Of a stretch of 64,000 nt of DNA, positions 62,673 to 64,000 are shown piece after piece (the first letter of the stretch is position 1; the number at the start of each line of letters is the position of its first letter). The translations under genes and the position numbers were made by a program. Source of the stretch: Chlorobiota bacterium (GTDB lineage Bacteria; Bacteroidota; Ignavibacteria; OLB7); the NCBI GenBank assembly GCA_016710285.1, contig JADJXR010000001.1, positions 3,536,501 to 3,600,500 of the forward strand, written 5' to 3'. The notes under the pieces were generated by a model, which was given only the letters and a program-made list of their open reading frames with translations, was not told the origin of the DNA and did not search any database.

Positions 62673-63797
62673 TTACTTCAGATATGCCGTCAGCATCATA
62701 TCCTCGCCAATCATCTCCGTTTTGTAGATGGTGAAGTGATAGGCTTGGTCCACGTGCTCCACCGCAAGCCCACGGAACGGGCTGATCCCATGCCCAAACA
62801 TTTTTGGCGCGATAAACAAGTTCAGCTTATGGACCAACCCTTCTCGCATCAAGGATTCGGCAAGCTGTGCGCCCCCTTCCACCATCACCGAGGCGATTCC
62901 GTGGTCGCCAAGCGTGGCAAAGACCTCGTTCAGATGCAATCCCTTTGTGGTTCGGTTCGCCCCATACACCGTCACGCCGGTGGCTTGCAGCAGCCGTGCT
63001 TTGTCGGTTTCCAGATGGTCAAGGTCGGTGAAGACGATGGTGTTCGTGCGGAACTCGTCGGTGAACATCTGCAAGGTGTCGGGAAGGTGAAGGTTCTCAT
63101 CCAACACCACGCGTTTGGGGTTGCGCCCGGCGATGTCGAAGCGAACGGTCAGCGAGGGGTTGTCGTGCAGTGCGGTTCCTGCGCCAATCATCACCGCATC
63201 GTTCATGGCGCGAAGCCGGTGGGTGTGTTCGCGTGCCAGCAGCCCGGTGATCCACTGCGATTCGCCGTTGGGGAGCGCGATAAATCCATCCAACGTCTGC
63301 GCAACTTTCAGGGTGATGAACGGGCTTCCCGTTTTTATGAAATGGATGTAGGCTTCGTTCAGCCGCTTTGCGTCGGCCTCGTGAACGCCCACCACAACCT
63401 CAATCCCTGCTTCGCGCAGTCGCTTGTTCCCTTGCCCGCTGACAATCGGGTTCGGGTCGCGCATGGCCACCACAACCCTGCGGATTCCCGAGGCGATAAT
63501 CGCTTCGGTGCAAGGTGGGGTTTTGCCGTGGTGGTTGCATGGTTCCAGCGTTACGTACAGGGTGGCGCTGCTAAGGTCGGTCCCTTCCGGGACGTTGCGC
63601 AGAACCACTACCTCGGCGTGCGGGCCGCCGTACTGTTCGTGCGCGCCTTCGGCAACGATTCTTCCGTTTGCGTCGGCAATCACCGCGCCCACCATTGGGT
63701 TTGGGCTAACAAGGCCTTGCCCCCGGGTGGCGATGGTCAATGCCCGCCGCATCATGGTGTCGTCGCGTTCTTCTATGTCAATCATGGTGTGTTGCAT
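62673..63797 (-). CDS. ribD: Bifunctional riboflavin deaminase/reductase
   Basis: 374 residues: N-terminal deaminase with zinc ligands in GGPHAEVVVL and LEPCNHHGKTPPCTEAI, and C-terminal NADPH-dependent reductase (PFITLKVAQTLDGFIAL, GIASVMVEGGAQLAESL, KLNLFIAPKMFG). It catalyses two consecutive steps before lumazine synthase (RibH, encoded at 47.6 kb). ATG 63797 is preceded by GTG 63800 in frame. The open frame continuing to the right edge ends 15 nt upstream, so the two may be co-transcribed. Confidence 0.95.
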   Translation of the reverse strand: MQHTMIDIEERDDTMMRRALTIATRGQGLVSPNPMVGAVIADANGRIVAEGAHEQYGGPHAEVVVLRNVPEGTDLSSATLYVTLEPCNHHGKTPPCTEAIIASGIRRVVVAMRDPNPIVSGQGNKRLREAGIEVVVGVHEADAKRLNEAYIHFIKTGSPFITLKVAQTLDGFIALPNGESQWITGLLAREHTHRLRAMNDAVMIGAGTALHDNPSLTVRFDIAGRNPKRVVLDENLHLPDTLQMFTDEFRTNTIVFTDLDHLETDKARLLQATGVTVYGANRTTKGLHLNEVFATLGDHGIASVMVEGGAQLAESLMREGLVHKLNLFIAPKMFGHGISPFRGLAVEHVDQAYHFTIYKTEMIGEDMMLTAYLK

Positions 63798-63812
63798 CAC
63801 GGTTGTTGTTGG

Positions 63813-64000
63813 TCAATCTTGCCGTCCGCTCCAGATAAATTCTTCGCGGAGGATGTATGGTTTTGGTTTTGCAGGAATGGTGACAATGGCGCGGTATCGC
63901 CCTTGCGGAAGCCTTCCGCCGGTAAGGGTGTTCTGGCCATCCCAGTACTCGCGGTAATCGGCAACCTCTCCAATCTGGAGCGGCTCAACTGCGCCAATCG
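63813..64000 (-). CDS. C-terminus of a protein with FlgD-like end, cut by window edge
   Basis: A minus-strand frame open from the right edge to TGA at 63813-63815, translated directly (about 62 residues). It contains YREYWDGQNTLTGGRLPQG, a FlgD-type or secretion-type end (WDG ... G ... LPQGRYRA) of the kind seen in the other exported proteins of this window. It may be a surface or T9SS-linked protein; the rest lies outside the window. It ends 15 nt upstream of the ribD start. Confidence 0.55.
   Translation of the reverse strand, partial: IGAVEPLQIGEVADYREYWDGQNTLTGGRLPQGRYRAIVTIPAKPKPYILREEFIWSGRQD

Overview
The window is about 64 kb of a chromosome with moderately high GC (high-50s percent by eye). 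It is packed with housekeeping genes on both strands, and I see no rRNA, tRNA, CRISPR array, phage or transposase. Four complete genes encode secreted proteins with C-terminal domains that look like type IX secretion (T9SS) sorting domains, and one of them resembles the T9SS component PorZ. Together with a PUR/DUF3276 protein and a few promoters of the Bacteroidetes type (TTG, about 20 nt, TAnnTTTG), this points to the Bacteroidota/Chlorobiota/Ignavibacteriota/Kapabacteria side of the FCB group. The exact phylum is inference.

Layout. 1-4.2 kb: the 3' part of smc and a lipoprotein. 4.5-7.2 kb: an orphan C5-cytosine methyltransferase, a HisA-like TIM barrel that has lost its catalytic aspartates, and a metallo-beta-lactamase-fold hydrolase. 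7.2-13.2 kb: a giant secreted subtilase and a convergent YCF48/BNR-type secreted protein. 13.6-17.9 kb: DUF177-rpmF, cutA, an AI-2E family permease, a FecR-like protein and a TPR protein. 18.1-21.3 kb: lpdA, lipB and a class II amidotransferase. 21.3-23.1 kb: three tandem Uma2 genes, the middle one frameshifted. 23.2-29.6 kb: nuoL-nuoM-antiporter-nuoN. 29.6-30.0 kb: a repeat-rich spacer. 30.0-32.9 kb: hrcA-grpE-dnaJ. 33.0-37.4 kb: an ABC exporter, an AT-rich YCF48-type secreted protein and an EI24/CysZ-like membrane protein. 37.6-42.6 kb: secA (frameshifted), an SLBB protein and a sugar-type solute-binding lipoprotein (frameshifted). 42.7-46.6 kb: a trans-sulfuration enzyme, a DprE2/DprE1-like pair and a lipoprotein. 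46.7-50.8 kb: a DUF547 protein, ribH, the PorZ-like propeller and the PUR protein. 51.0-57.4 kb: a degenerate hydroxyacyl-CoA dehydrogenase, a thiolase, palindromic repeats, rlmD, an acyl-CoA ligase and a secreted LmbE-like deacetylase. 57.4-64.0 kb: a ChlD-like AAA+/VWA protein head-to-head with a McrC-like nuclease, a CHASE2 membrane protein, ribD and the C-terminus of a further protein cut by the window edge.

The most notable signals are: a McrC nuclease without McrB next to a ChlD-like AAA/VWA gene; two enzyme homologues without their catalytic residues (HisA-like and hydroxyacyl-CoA dehydrogenase-like); a mosaic Uma2 tandem array; a family of intergenic palindromes whose stem sequence varies while the loop is conserved; and three genes each broken by what looks like the same 2-nt loss beside a G run, which suggests either shared sequencing error or a real frameshifting property.
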